A stretch of 64,000 nt of DNA, from positions 620,001 through 684,000 of the forward strand of contig JACGCK010000008.1 in assembly GCA_014925825.1 (NCBI GenBank), in the 5' to 3' direction. Below the pieces are notes generated by a model, which was given only the letters and a program-made list of their open reading frames with translations, was not told where the DNA came from and did no database searches. Of the stretch, positions 24,376 to 35,809 are shown one piece after another. Numbering within the stretch: the first letter of the stretch is position 1; the number at the start of each line of letters is the position of its first letter. Made by a program: the position numbers and the translations under genes. Source of the stretch: Pholiota molesta (taxonomy: Eukaryota; Basidiomycota; Agaricomycetes; Agaricales; Strophariaceae).

Positions 24376-25194
24376 TCAGAAAATAGCCCGAACTAGGCCA
24401 CCACCAATAGCAGAACCTGTATTACACCAGACACTTCGTGAATTCTGATGAAGCACTCAAATGTCGCTGTTGCTTACCTGCACCGAAACCAACACCTCCA
24501 ACGGCAGAATGTGCCAACTGCAACGAGGTCGGTTAACAATATGAGTGGATATACGTATATGGACTCACGGTGCTCTTGTACTTTCCATACTTATCCTTCT
24601 TTGCCTCAGTGTCTGGAGCTTCTTGAAGCCCGACATTATTGACTCCCTGGCCAGCAGGGGGTGGAGCACTGAGGCCTTGATAGGCGGCACCGAAAGGCTT
24701 GTATGCTCTGGGTGCTGGTGCAGGGGCATTGTTTCCACAGGTTTGGGCAACTTCTGTACGTATGTGGATGGGAAGAGACCTTGCTTGCCACGGAATTTGC
24801 CCGTCCACCAGTCAGCGTTGGTTTCTTCCACAATCTCTATGACATCCCCTGGACCAAAAGATAGATCGTCGGCGTCCTATCAAAATGATGAGCGCTCAGT
24901 GACAGCAAAAATGTGATATGCACTACATCGCCACTGTAAGCCCAAAGAGCCTTGCTTGAGGAAGTGCAGACGGTGCCGCAGGGGTAGACCGAGTTCCCAT
25001 GTTAGCTACTCGAGATGCTAGGCCAGAGATGCCACTTGGAGCTCGATTGTTGTTAGCATTCGGCAGTTGGTCAGAATGGCCGAGGCGTCCGCCTGTGATA
25101 TGTAGTCCTGTGAAGCTAGGAAGTTGACATTGTCCTCAATCTGGGAGAGAACATGAGCTAAGAGAGCGGCCGCTTGAGGGTCCTGTGGGGCCAT
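24376..25194 (-). CDS. SH3-domain protein (Lsb1/Pin3-like)
   Basis: Small cytosolic adaptor with one SH3 domain, resembling yeast Lsb1/Pin3, which bind the actin nucleation factor Las17. The N-terminal helical segment (ALLAHVLSQIEDNVNFLASQ, then SQADASAILTNCRML) resembles the Lsb1/Pin3 N-terminus. The SH3 domain reads ALWAYSGD, DADDLSFGPGDVIEIVEETN, ADWWTGKFRGKQGLFPSTYV, with the ALYDY-like start, the WW motif and the terminal P-x-x-Y. A Pro/Ala-rich linker precedes a C-terminus YGKYKST, then after introns LAHSAVGGVGFGA and GSAIGGGLVRAIF, a short Gly-rich hydrophobic tail. Start at 25194 (MAPQDPQAAA). The gene is divergent from the pICln gene with 155 bases between the starts. Confidence 0.8.
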
Positions 25195-25349
25195 GGTGGA
25201 TGAGTTGAAGAAAGAGGTGATACGAATCAATACCCACTAACGACGAGTGGCAATGAGGCGGAAGAAAGAAGCCACCCGTGGCTGTGCATTATTAATCAAG
25301 TGCTAACCCTGCGTTGGTGTTCCAAAACTTAACACTGATCATCTCCTCC

Positions 25350-26264
25350 ATGCCTTCTGTAAAATTATCGATGCTGTCCCCAAATTCGTGAGCAAGGAGG
25401 AGCATACGGCGCTCGTGGGATCAACACCAACTTCTTCAATGACATCCCACCAGTGATCAAATACAAGGATGAGAATGTTTCCATACACTCGACCCACCTC
25501 TCGAGAATTTCTCGAGCGAAAATACTGTCCAAGGAACTCTATATGTTTTGACCAGGTATGCCATTCTGAAAAAGCGTTTCACATTAACTACTAATGCCAT
25601 TCTATGACAGTGTGCTCGCATTCATATCCACGACAGGTGTTGGCTTCGAGATCCAATATCCAGCAATCACCTTGCACGCGATTTCTCGTGGAGCACCTCA
25701 ACCGTCAATATATTGTCAACTTGACGAAAGCTATGGAACGGAGAATGGAGCTGTCGATAACGATACGATTACCGATATGCGTGAACTGACGATCGTTCCT
25801 CAAAATCCAGCATCACGTACGCGATTTGAAGCATCCTTTTCATCGCATTGTTATGACCTTTTGTGTTTTTTTTCCAGTGGACCCCATTTTCGAGGCATTA
25901 TCAGAGTGCGCTGCTCTTCATCCAGACCCCAAAGACGAGGAAGACGACCTCGATGATGCATTCGTCGATATTGATGACTCCAAATTTGAGACATTCAACG
26001 GAGATGAGAACGAAGAGCTCAGCGAAGTTGGGAGGGTGCGCAGTGATTTCGTCAATGATAACCGATATGCACCCTACTAGACATGACTCTTTTGTTTTCC
26101 CCATCCCGCGCTACATCGATATACAGGCGGCACTTGCTCATCTCGAGTCGATCATCTGCGACCCTCACCAACTTCAACCTGAATTGGAAGACGAGAATGA
26201 ACATCGCGAATCTACAGACGACACCGCTGAAACGAAGGAGCAATCGGAGACAAAGGCAGAATAA
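25350..26264 (+). CDS. pICln-like methylosome subunit (Voldacs family)
   Basis: Homolog of pICln, the PH-fold protein that works with the arginine methyltransferase PRMT5 and presents Sm proteins for snRNP assembly. Family motifs are readable: the N-terminus MPSVK, then FVSKEEHTALVGSTPTS, NDIPPVIKYKDENVSIH, VQGTLYVL, SVLAFISTTGVGFEIQYPAI, TLHAISRGAPQPSIYCQLDE, ELTIVPQNP, ALSECAALHPDP. A strongly acidic segment (DEEDDLDDAFVDIDD) and an acidic C-terminal helix end the protein, as usual. Introns lie at about 25556-25610, 25818-25877 and 26036-26127. Three one-base gaps in the first exon (AAAA 25361-25364, CTTC 25434-25437, near 25489) must be filled to read it. The start is the ATG directly before the conserved valine-rich strand. 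Confidence 0.8.
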
Positions 26265-26926
26265 AAGACAAGCGAACTCGATCTTTAAGGATATTCGTGT
26301 ATCTTATGGATCGTAAAAAGTGAGGCTTCTGAATCTATTCCACGCCTCATCCCCTCAAATTATGAGGATGCAGTTATCTGATTATCGGAAACGCGTCCTT
26401 TTTGTACATCATCGCGTATTCGAGACTCCAGGCTACTTGATTTGCACTCCATATGGTTATTTTGTTGAGGTATTCAGCTAGCGGTAGCGTGTGATCCTGC
26501 GCAAATCCTCGGTCAAGCTGCGAACTTAAGGTGGAATGAGTAAACAGTATAGACTAGAGTGCGTGTATCATATAGGCGCCCGGGAAATTGCCATCACGTG
26601 CATGTGTATTCTTGGCGTTACCGTCATGCACAGCAGCAATCTCATCTTGAAGCTTGAAGGCTTGACTTACAGATTTCTATCGATGGTTTCCCTTCTTTCC
26701 CAGGCACTGAATCCTAGCTACATAACACCTCGCATGTCGCTGCTTCCGGCACATTCTGCGCGTAGGGGCGATACTGGATTTCCAGGCAAGAATTACCCAA
26801 AGATGCTGAGGCGGCAGTGGGGCAGGAGACTGACGTCAAAGACTCCATGTCTAACAACTAGTCCACTTTGGTATGTATACTCCCGCACCTTTATGTCCCT
26901 CCCACATCCACTATATACCTTCTTTT
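26265..26926. other. intergenic or 5' exon region of the C2/SMP gene
   Basis: About 660 bases before the Mug190-like start. It contains CACGTG at 26595-26600. A short frame near 26790-26860 (YPKDAEAAVGQETDVKDSMS) looks codon-like and may be an upstream exon of the next gene, so the true start could lie near 26675. Confidence 0.4.
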
Positions 26927-29900
26927 ATGCCAGAATTCGATTATTCCAGCCTAGAAGATGAGAGCTCGAAGGCCAATGAACGAGAGGTCACGGATCCTAT
27001 CACCCACCTTCCACTCACTATCCATGACACGGACGCCGTCGAGCTCGAAAGGATACCTCCGCCACCCACCGCCACCCAGGAGAAGAAGCTCGACGCGCAA
27101 CGCGGCTCTAACAGCAAGGAGGACACCAATGCGCGACACGTCGACATGGAATCTGTAGTTCGACAAGTCCTGGACGCGAATTGGTGGGAAGACCCAATCG
27201 GTGACCAGCGCAGGGCTAGGATACAGATAAGCCTGGTTGCAGCAGGGGCTGCTACTGTCGGCGCTTTCTCCATGGTGGTACTATGGTCCTCCTTCGGTAG
27301 CGCTTTCGGGGGACAGGGATCTGGCGTTAGCTTGTGGAGTTTCATATCTATGCTCGTCCTCTGTTGTATATTGGGCCTTTCGTCGGTTTGGCAGGAATGT
27401 CTTTGGGGTTCCTCCGAAATAGGTCAGGATATCCCGATGATCGTGAACCCAAGGAAGTCGATAGCCAGAATCGTGTATGTTCTTATTCTTCCTTCTCGTA
27501 AGGCGTAGTATTTATCGAACATCGCCCAGCCTCACACGTTAAACAAAGATGAAAAAGCCCCAGAATCAGCGCAATGGCTAAACGCATTCCTCAAGTCCAT
27601 TTGGTCGATCGTGAATCCGTCTGTTTTCGTCCCGATAGCGGATATGCTGGAAGACACCATGCAAGCTACGCTCCCAAGGATGGTGCGCGGTGTCCGCGTC
27701 GCAGACATCAGCCAAGGGTCCGAATCCATGCGTGTTCTCGGCATACGTTGGCTCGATAAAGGCTCTGCTGCGAAGGACGTAAACGGGATGAAAGCCGAGG
27801 AAGGCGACTTTGTCAACATGGAGTTCGCAATCGCATATCGCGCAAAAGAGACTACCGGCATGCGCGCTCGTTCAGAAAATGCGCATTTGCTGATGGAGTT
27901 TTGGGTAGCCAGCGGATTGATGATACCTGTGTGGGTGGAATTGACTGGGCTTCTGGCTACCCTTCGCGTGCGCTTGCAGCTCATCCCGAACCCACCCTTT
28001 TTGTCGATGATGACCTTGACAGTCCTCGGACTTCCCAAAGTCACTCTTAAATGCACACCGCTCGCAAAGAATTTTCTCAATGTAATGGACGTTCCAGGAC
28101 TTTCGCATTGGTTGCAGAAAAGTATCAACCTGGCTGTCGAAAAGTATGTGGCACCTAGGAGTATGAATCTCGACTTGCGGACTCTCCTAATGGGCCGCCC
28201 GAAGTTGGATACGCAAGCTGCAGGCGTCGTCATTGTCACTGTCAGGCGTATCGAGGGGTGCCGTGGTGATTCAATCAAACTTTTGAGCGCGAGCGACAAT
28301 GGCAAAGCCTGCGATTTGTATGTAACTGTTGGTTGGAGCAAATGGGGAAAGCCGCTATGGTCTACAAGGTAATTATGCCATATCTCCAACACTATCAATT
28401 TACAAGACGATGCGCAGGATTATCTCCGATATAGATCCTGTATGGGAAGAAACTACCGCTCTTCTGGTGGGCCCTTCAGAAATAAATGGGCATGAAGGGA
28501 TTCGTCTGCAAGTTTGGGATTCCGGTCAGCTCTTGTTGCTTTTCAAAACAGAGTTGATACTAAAATAATATTGGCAGATCGGTTCACGGTAGACGACCTG
28601 ATGGGCAACGTCGAAATAAGCCTTCAGGACCTTATGACCAACGATATCTCGCTCAATCGTATGACTACTCGCACCGATAAGCTTGTCGGGGAAAGGGGGA
28701 AGCCTTTGCCGGGAACTCTTCACTGGGAATGTGGCTATTTTGCAAAAACTACATTGGAACAACATGTACAGCATAAGCGCCGAGATGCCGACGAGACACG
28801 TACCAAGGTTGAGAAAGAAGCTGAAGAGAAGCTACGAGAGGCGAATGCTAAAGGGACCAGACAGAAGTGGAGAGAATAAACCGCCAAAAGAGGGAAGACA
28901 TGAAGGAGAAAACAGATGAAATCGTTGCAACAACGGAGCCAACATCCGAATGGCCTAGTGGAATCCTTTCAATCTGGATCGAGCAGATAAGCGGTCTGGA
29001 AATCGACAAAGGCAAGGACAGTGATGTGCGTGAAGATGCCGAGGATCAGGAGGACGGAAATTTGCCGAGTGCCTATTGCACGATTATTCTCAACGAACAG
29101 AGGGTGTATAAAACGCGAACAAAAATGAAAAGCAATAACCCATTTGTACGTCGTCCGTTCGCTGACACAAACGCCAACTGACCATCGATTCCTTCTCGTT
29201 ATGATCAGTTTGCCGCGGGCACAGAAAAGTTCATTCGAGACTGGCAAACCACTGATGTCATCATCTCCGTACGCGACTATAGGCTTCATGAAGTGGATCC
29301 TGTCATTGGCGTCGTCATACTTCCTCTCCGCGATCTTTTCAAAACCAGATCAGAGCTCACAGACTCTTTCCCGCTTGTTGGGGGCATTGGCTATGGCCGT
29401 ATGCGTCTCTCCCTCGTGTTCCGTAGCGTCCAGCTTCGGCTACCCAAGCGCCTTCTTGGATGGGACGTTGGCACCCTTGAGGTCTCACCGCAGATAAAGC
29501 CTTCATCAAATTTACCGCGGGAATACGAATCATGCAGGATTCTGCTCCGCACACCTTATGGCAGGAGTAAGATGGTCCCAAATCGCACTGGCGAGGGATG
29601 GACCTCAAAGGAGGAAATCCCATCCGACTTGCTATCAAGAAGCGATATGCGTCGTGCCTTCTTTTACAACTACGAAAGTCTGTTGTAGGACCTGACCCGA
29701 CTCCAGCATTTGCCACGCTCTGGCTCAAGGAGATTCCGGACAATGAAACACTCAATCTCTCCCTTCCTGTATTCCGAAATACCAATAGAGCTTTCGACCA
29801 TGCTCAAAAGAATGCGACGACGGGTTTTGGGGAACAAGTCGGCACGCTGGACCTGACAGTCCGGTTTTGGCCTGCCTTGAGTGGATATCATAGATACATG

Positions 29901-30279
29901 GCAGACCATGACAAGAATATGGCAGACGTCATGGAAGTTCTTGATTTCGCAGAGAGCAGTCAAGCTGCGCGCCAGGAATTGTGGATGAACAGATCCATCG
30001 GAGGATTCGTCGTCTTCTGAGGATGAAGAAACTGGAGACAAGCCATCAGGGCCAAATGACCCAGCTAGGAAAGTTGGCGTTCTAGGTCAATTGAAGAACT
30101 TCAGGAAACACCAGGGCGAGCTGCATCGCAGGCATCGGGGACTTATGCAGTGGAAGGCTGTGCGTAACGTTGCGTGGATTGGACGATCAGTAGAACATCA
30201 AGCTGAGAAATTAAGTGACTCCGTTATGAGTACCTTCAAGCATAAACCGTACGAAGCAGGGGTTGAGAAGGAGGTTTAA
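26927..30279 (+). CDS. Mug190-like protein with membrane anchor, SMP-like and C2 domains
   Basis: Resembles S. pombe Mug190 and tricalbins: an N-terminal hairpin in the ER membrane, a lipid-binding SMP domain and C2 domains that bind phospholipids, usual at membrane contact sites. I see two hydrophobic segments near 27225-27410 (LVAAGAATVGAFSMVVLW, SLWSFISMLVLCCILGLSS). The SMP region (27580-28150) contains WLNAFLKSIWSIVNPSVFVP. A first C2 domain begins GVVIVTVRRIEGC with IISDIDPVWEETTALLV, and a second begins SGILSIWIEQISGLEI. A later module has RLAIKKRYASCLLLQL and AFATLWLKEIPD. The C-terminus is basic (LKNFRKHQGELHRRHRG). Frame breaks fit one missing base at AAA 28850-28852, near 29610 and near 30000. 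The start (MPEFDYSSLEDE) is uncertain; an upstream exon is possible. Confidence 0.75.
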
Positions 30280-30810
30280 AATATAACGTACCGTTATTGC
30301 TTTCTCGAGAAAGGGCTCCCGATAATGGACAATATTTGGCTTTCTGTACATATACAAATACTTTGTCGCCTTGTAATTCTGTACTGCGTCTCATACAATG
30401 TATAACATCAGCCTATCACATCTTTGGAGATGAACTGCACATCTGCCGTCGACCTCTCGGCACCCATAAAGACTAAGTATTTAAAGTCGAATGGAGAGCT
30501 GTATGTTGAGCCCGAAGGTGGTATGAATTACAGCATGATTCACATTGGGGCGCAAATTTTAACGAAGATATTGACAAGCTCAGAAGCTGTTGCAGAGGCT
30601 TTTCTGGCTGCCCAAAACGTTGCAGCTGTTTGGGTGACGCTGTCAGTGTCAAGCTGCTGAAGCTGAAAAGCGGTCCGCTCGGGATTGTGATCCGTTTGCG
30701 AGAGCCGCTGCCATCACTTATAGCTTGCTCTCAGCGCTTGAGCGACTGCATCAATACTAGTCAACGTTATCCATTCATCCTGCTTTTGATTCTATTCTTC
30801 AAGCACTTAA
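30280..30810. other. intergenic region
   Basis: 530 bases between the Mug190-like and ATG17 genes. A 78-codon frame (30424-30660) is open but matches nothing I know and ends abruptly. I treat the stretch as the 3' and 5' untranslated regions plus the ATG17 promoter. Confidence 0.45.
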
Positions 30811-33049
30811 ATGTCGATTCCAGAGACTTCGCCTGTGTTTCAATCCAACCCGCCGTCGACCCCAACTCCTGTATCCGCTACGCCCCTAGAGAGAACTAGT
30901 CACCTGCCAGTGCCACCAGATCTTATGAACCAACCACATCTTGTCTCGCTGGTTCTTCAATCAAGAAAGCCCTTCAGCATGGTGAAGAACTATGTACAGA
31001 GGCTCATGATGCCTCCCACGCGTCCGCACAGGCTGCCATCGACGTCCTAGCACTCGATGCTAAGGTGCGATGGGTTATAGAAGTGGTCGTGGAACAACTC
31101 AAGGTGAGTCATATGGGCTGATCTGACTATCAATTCGCTTCTGAATTATGGCCCATTAGCTGGCAGCCAGTGTTGCAAAGAGCATTGAAGAGAAACGAAC
31201 CTATTTGTCGAAACAACTATATGTACGTGGTTCTTTGTATCCAGCGCCCTTCTCAGATATTTATATAGCATAGGAATGGGATACGACGCGCTCGAAACGC
31301 ACTGACGCGCTTGATGAAATCCTTGAGGCTCTGGGAGCTCAAGTCGTGCCACCCGACTTCCACGAGAGCTCCGTCGATTCGTCGCTCTTTGGCAGTCAGC
31401 ACCCATTTGACGTCGAGAAAGGTTCCACAAATCATAAATCATTGACAACGATCCCTATCAGTCCTTCCAAGAGTTCGGAAATTACAATCACCCCATTGGC
31501 AATGGCAAGATGATATTGGCGCGTCTACTAGCTATGGATCTAGCCGTCCTTCAACATCCCCCGAATCGCCATCTGCCACTCTGCGTCGCAATGGCTCTAT
31601 ACGCAAGAATGGCGATAATACTTCCGCATCAATGGTCATTGGAAAGGGTTGTGTACCCAATTCCGTGGCAATAGCGAAGGGGACGCTCACCGATTGAACC
31701 CCAGGTAGTAAGAGCCGAAAGGAGGATCGGAAGCCCTGGAAAACGTTGCGTGACTTTGTGGACGATCAGGCTATCGAGATGCGCTGGATATGATAGAGAA
31801 TGACCGTGCAAATCTTGATGTACGTGTAATACCATTACTTTCTCGTCTTGGCGTTCTCTCTAATTGATTTCCCATGATTTGTAGACAATCGTAAGAAGAA
31901 CGATGACTATCCAGAAACACTGACTAGGACAATACAATCTATCCAAGCTTCCTTGCCCTTTCCAGAACCAGATGATCCAGGGGCGCTATCCACCACCAAA
32001 AGATCATCGCAGCACAAGAAGGGCGAGTAACTACCATGGCGTCCGTGTTAGAGACCCTTGCCAGTCATTATGATAATATGGCTAATACTTTGAAGGAGAT
32101 GGATGATGGAGAGGTTTTCGGCGAAGAAGATTGGCGAAGTGCGTTCAGTTGATGATTCAGCCGCTCAAGTTGCGACTACTAATGACTATTTGCGAAGTTA
32201 TGAATCGGGATACAGAAGAGTTACCCGTCATACTAGCAGAGCTGGAGGAGAGTGCGCATGCTATTAGGGGATATCAGTTAGTGTTCCAGTCACTTCTTTA
32301 GAAGTATTGTGTCACTTACATAGATGGTGCTAGCGATCAACTAGCCACCACAAAGGACAACCTAGAAAAGGACCTCAACCATCTCCATTCTGTACTTGAC
32401 GATCTTGACGAGCTTGGGGAGATCATGGGTGAAATGCTTGCCACACAAGAATCTGTAGAAGTAAGTCAGCGATTACTGGGCCAGCATTCTCATTTATACA
32501 ACCCATTGAACAGACACAGGCAATGGCAGAACTGGATGCCCTACATCTTCATCTGACGACTCTCGAGCAATTGCATGAACAATATGTGGCATATCGTATG
32601 GCCTTCAATAAGCTCCTGCTCGAAATTGCACGGAGACGCAGTATCGAGAGGCCGCAGAGAATATTGTGAAAGGGATGGCTCGGCAGCTAGTGTCTATGAC
32701 GGAAGGTATGCATCCCATTCTCGCTTCCTGAAATCTAACTGATGGGTGTTGCAGAGGAAAGTCGGGTGAGAGACCATTTCAACGTAGAATATGGGCAGTA
32801 TCTTCCAGAAGATCTGTGTCTGTGTATTGGAAACTCGCCAACCACCTGGGAGGTTGTTCCATCTCAGGGTACTGAATTGGAGGTTCTGCCGGAGATTGAC
32901 AACGACCTGATCGTAGAGGTGCGTAGGCTATTCTTTCATCGCGTGGGTTTTCTTATGTCCTGATCCTTTTAATTTTAATTTTGTCAACTAATTAGGCAAA
33001 GGATAGGATTGGATACGTTGATGGACCACCTGGTACGGAAAGCTACTAA
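30811..33049 (+). CDS. ATG17: autophagy scaffold protein Atg17
   Basis: Scaffold of the Atg1 kinase complex that organises the phagophore assembly site at the start of autophagy. After a Ser/Pro-rich N-terminus (MSIPETSPVFQSNPPSTPT) the conserved helical start reads HLVSLVLQSRKALQHGEELC and AAIDVLALDAKVRW. Then come LAASVAKSIEEKRTYLSKQL, DALDEILEALGAQVVPPDFH, a Ser-rich variable linker (31480-31620), WKTLRDFVDDQAIEDALD, LASHYDNMANTLKEMDDGE, LDDLDELGEIMGEMLA and the terminal VRDHFNVEYGQYLPEDLCL. This is the all-helical pattern of Apg17. Several short introns are used. Frame breaks (for example near 30980, 31510 and 32030) fit missing single bases. The stop TAA at 33047-33049 follows DRIGYVDGPPGTESY. 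Confidence 0.85.
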
Positions 33050-33255
33050 ACTTGTGTATAACAATACCAAAAGTTGGTCGGATATCTTTATTTTTGGTAG
33101 AGTTTTATTATTTTACCTTTAGAATACCTTATCACTGGAGAATATCTTTGGCATTTCTAGTCGCTTTAGTAATTGGTGTCAATCGTTGGCTGAGCCAAGG
33201 TTGAGCGCTTGAGCGCTAGTGGTCCATTTGAGAGCTATTTTTGGTAGGGAAAGTA

Positions 33256-33292
33256 GATAAGATAAGATTTACTCACATCACTAGCCGATAAG
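33256..33292. promoter_or_regulatory. cluster of three GATAAG motifs before PCC1
   Basis: GATAAG occurs at 33256, 33261 (overlapping) and 33287, about 46-82 bases upstream of the PCC1 start codon. GATA factors bind this core in fungi, often under nitrogen or iron control. The role here is inference. Confidence 0.35.
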
Positions 33293-33337
33293 ATGATCGG
33301 ACGAGCAGTCGTCTTCCCTTGACCATTCACCACCATC

Positions 33338-33740
33338 ATGAGTCAACCAAATCAAGACTGGCACACCATGTAAGAGCACTCACATGAAGGGATAACAAGC
33401 GTGTTTATCACGGAATATAACAGAACGGTAGAGATCCCCTTCGCATCAAGCAAGCACGCGTCAATCGTAAAGCAAGTCATCGAAGTGGACGCAGAGCTCC
33501 AACCCCACGCCGTGAAAAGAGAGCTCTCCCTCCAAGATGACAAACTTATTGCGTAGGCCTTCTCTAACGTGTTAGCATGATCCATATGTTCATCTCCACG
33601 CCTTTTAATCAATTAGGACGTTTCACACATTGACTGTCCGATTGGCTAGATTGACGTTGAACGCGTTCCTAGAAAATGTGGACCTTGTTATTCGGACGAT
33701 AGAGCAATTTGGAGAAGATACAGGAAAGAGAGCATCATAG
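33338..33740 (+). CDS. PCC1: EKC/KEOPS complex subunit Pcc1
   Basis: Small subunit of the KEOPS complex, which makes t6A in tRNAs and also affects telomeres and transcription. Three exons (33338-33369, 33424-33552, 33617-33740) give 94 residues with no frame problem, the normal size. Conserved motifs are TVEIPFASSKHASIVKQVIE, VDAELQPHAVKRELSLQ, TFHTLTVRLARLTLNAFLEN and VIRTIEQF. Introns are 54 and 64 bases with GTAAGA...ACAG and GTAGGC...TTAG borders. An earlier AG at 33398-33399 would make a 30-base intron; I prefer 33423 because it gives the family N-terminus HTITVEIPF. The gene converges with PA2G4, with 107 bases between the stops. Confidence 0.9.
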
Positions 33741-33847
33741 TGTTCATTTTCTCAATAATGCGACAAGACTTGCGATCAATGGTACGATATCGTATGTATG
33801 TAGTGGTCATCAGTTTCATTTGTTACTTCCATTGGACGCTCAAAAAA

Positions 33848-35405
33848 TCACTCCTCCTTAGCCTCCTCGCACCTTCGGCATCTTTCTTGGCCTTTTTCTT
33901 GCTCTTCTTGTTCTCTCGGAGGCTCCTGGCAAGGAGTGCCTTCAATTCCTCGTCCTCAAGCTCCTTCTCGGTCTTGACGAGCTCGGGTTTGTACCAGACG
34001 GGTGGATGGGTAATGAGTGATGGGCCTCCAGGGAGGAGAGCGATAGTGAAGTGGAATCCAGCAACGAAGGTGCCAGCGGGAGTGTATCTATGTACCAATT
34101 AATCAAGATCATAAACTAAACGCTGAAATGTTTTCCACTTACATCACCTCATAAGGCTTCACCAAGCTGTGCTGAACAGCTTCTTGGAGTCCCATACGAG
34201 CGCGTTTCTCGTCTTCGAGAGTACGGACGTTGAAAGGGAATGACCCGGCCTTCTTCTGCACTTCTGAGAAAACGGCACGGGAGTTCTTGGCCTTCAATTG
34301 ATATGTCACAGTAGAATCCCTTTGGAAGATGCTGGTGCGAGATTCCTCAAGACGAGCCTAGAATTGAGGGAGCTTGTTAATCGGTGATCAAGGTATGACA
34401 TCACGCCAACTTCCGACGCACCTTGCCATCCTCGCCTGATGATATCAGAATATCAATGCCATACACCTCGCCCTCGGCGAACGTCGCGGCCTCGAAGTCG
34501 CGCTTTTGGCCCTCACTTGGGTTCAAAATGATGCGCTTCTTTCCATCGATCACATTGTGGCTCTGTTGGCAAGAGAGCATGCCTTCGAAATCACAGATAA
34601 TCAGAGACTGATCAGGACAGCGGCTTTTTGGCATACCTTCAACAGGTTTGCAGTCCCAGGCGGCGGCAGTGCGCGCGACGATCTCAGTAACGGCCCAGTT
34701 CTTGTTGCCGACCTTCATGGTGCGCATGGCAGCCTCGGCGGCGGTGTAGGCGGCCTTCACGACGTCCGCGCGACGGCCAGTTGCTGGGTGTGCGGGATCA
34801 GCGCCGACAATAATGGTTTCGCCGCTGATGGCTGCGAATCCATCGATGTGGGCTCCGAGCTGGATTTTGACGACATCATCCTTCGCGAGGACTTGGTCGG
34901 CTTGGGGATCAGATCTTTTGATAACAAGTTCCATGGATGAAATTAGCTACTTGAGACAAGATGTTCGGGCGACTTACGCCAGAGGTGAAAAATGCGCGAC
35001 GGTGTTGTTGACCGAGATGGAGGTGGGGAAAGAGACGCCTTCAGAAGAAGTTGGGTTTACTATACGTCGCGGAACTAGAAAATAATCTAAGAGACGTACC
35101 TTTTGGCACACGAACACCCTTGACGGCTTTGTTGTACACCGCGCCAGTGCCTTGCTCGATGAGCTTGTCGCCCTCGAGACAGAGATCGATCACTTTTGCG
35201 CCCTCAACGCAAAGCTCGATGAGCTTTTTGGTGACCTGATGGACGATGTCCGCTGCTGTCTGCAATACGATTAGATTTTTTTTATCGCATTGGACCCTAG
35301 ATCTCGCTTGTCTGCGCTGACCTTGTACTTGGTAAGATCGGCTTCGAGGGCGGAGGCAGCAGTCTTTTCGACGGTGGGGGCGGCGGGCTTCTCAGTATCG
35401 GACAT
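33848..35405 (-). CDS. PA2G4/EBP1-like M24 aminopeptidase-fold protein
   Basis: Homolog of proliferation-associated 2G4 (EBP1, S. pombe 42-kDa curved-DNA-binding protein), a methionine-aminopeptidase fold that has lost catalysis. It binds ribosomes near the tunnel exit. Family motifs: KYKVSADIAHQVTKKLIELC, GVRVPKGVSFPTSISVNN, VVKIQLGAHIDGFAAI, AAYTAAEAAMRTMKVGNKN, LSCQQSHNVIDGKKRIILNP, FAEGEVYGIDILISSGEDGK and FPFNVRTLEDEKRARMGLQE. The C-terminus is Lys-rich (KALLARSLRENKKSKKKAKK). The last residues read GAEEAKEE after adding one base near 33868. Introns lie near 35078, 34960, 34390 and 34120. Within exon 34401-34934 a piece near 34580-34635 looks like an additional short intron. Start at 35405 (MSDTEKPAAPTVEK). 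Confidence 0.88.
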
Positions 35406-35809
35406 TGTGGGTGGGTAGTGGTAGTCAGTACAGAGGGAGAGAAGATGGGTAGCGGATATAGAGTTTGTGTCAGGGCTGTCAGGATCAACCCTTGTGCTCT
35501 AAATTTTCCATATCGGGAAAGTTCGCGGTCTCGCTTGCCATTGCCATCATTTCTTCGGACAACTTTAGAGACTTCGACAACGGAGGAATGACATTACACA
35601 ATTTCGCTAGGTGATGGATTGGTATAAAGGGTATATGGTATACGGTGGGATGTAGATAGACATTATACAAGTGCACAACAATGTTCTAGAATCCAATAGC
35701 AATGTGAGAGCAGGATAACAAGCGTAAATGACCAACAATGAGCGAAAAATATATCACAAGGATATCAGAGGCAAGTTGGCGAGGTACCGCTGAGTAGATT
35801 AGATGATGC
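35406..35809. other. intergenic region, nothing recognised
   Basis: About 400 bases between the PA2G4 start and the methyltransferase stop, both on the minus strand. It should hold the PA2G4 promoter. I see no conserved frame or repeat. Confidence 0.5.

Noticed and set aside
27532..28398. 288-codon minus-strand frame
   Set aside because: Antisense to the SMP domain exon, which has clear family motifs on the plus strand.
33370..33399. 30-base intron in PCC1
   Set aside because: Below the usual minimum length; using the AG at 33423 gives a 54-base intron and the family's N-terminus.
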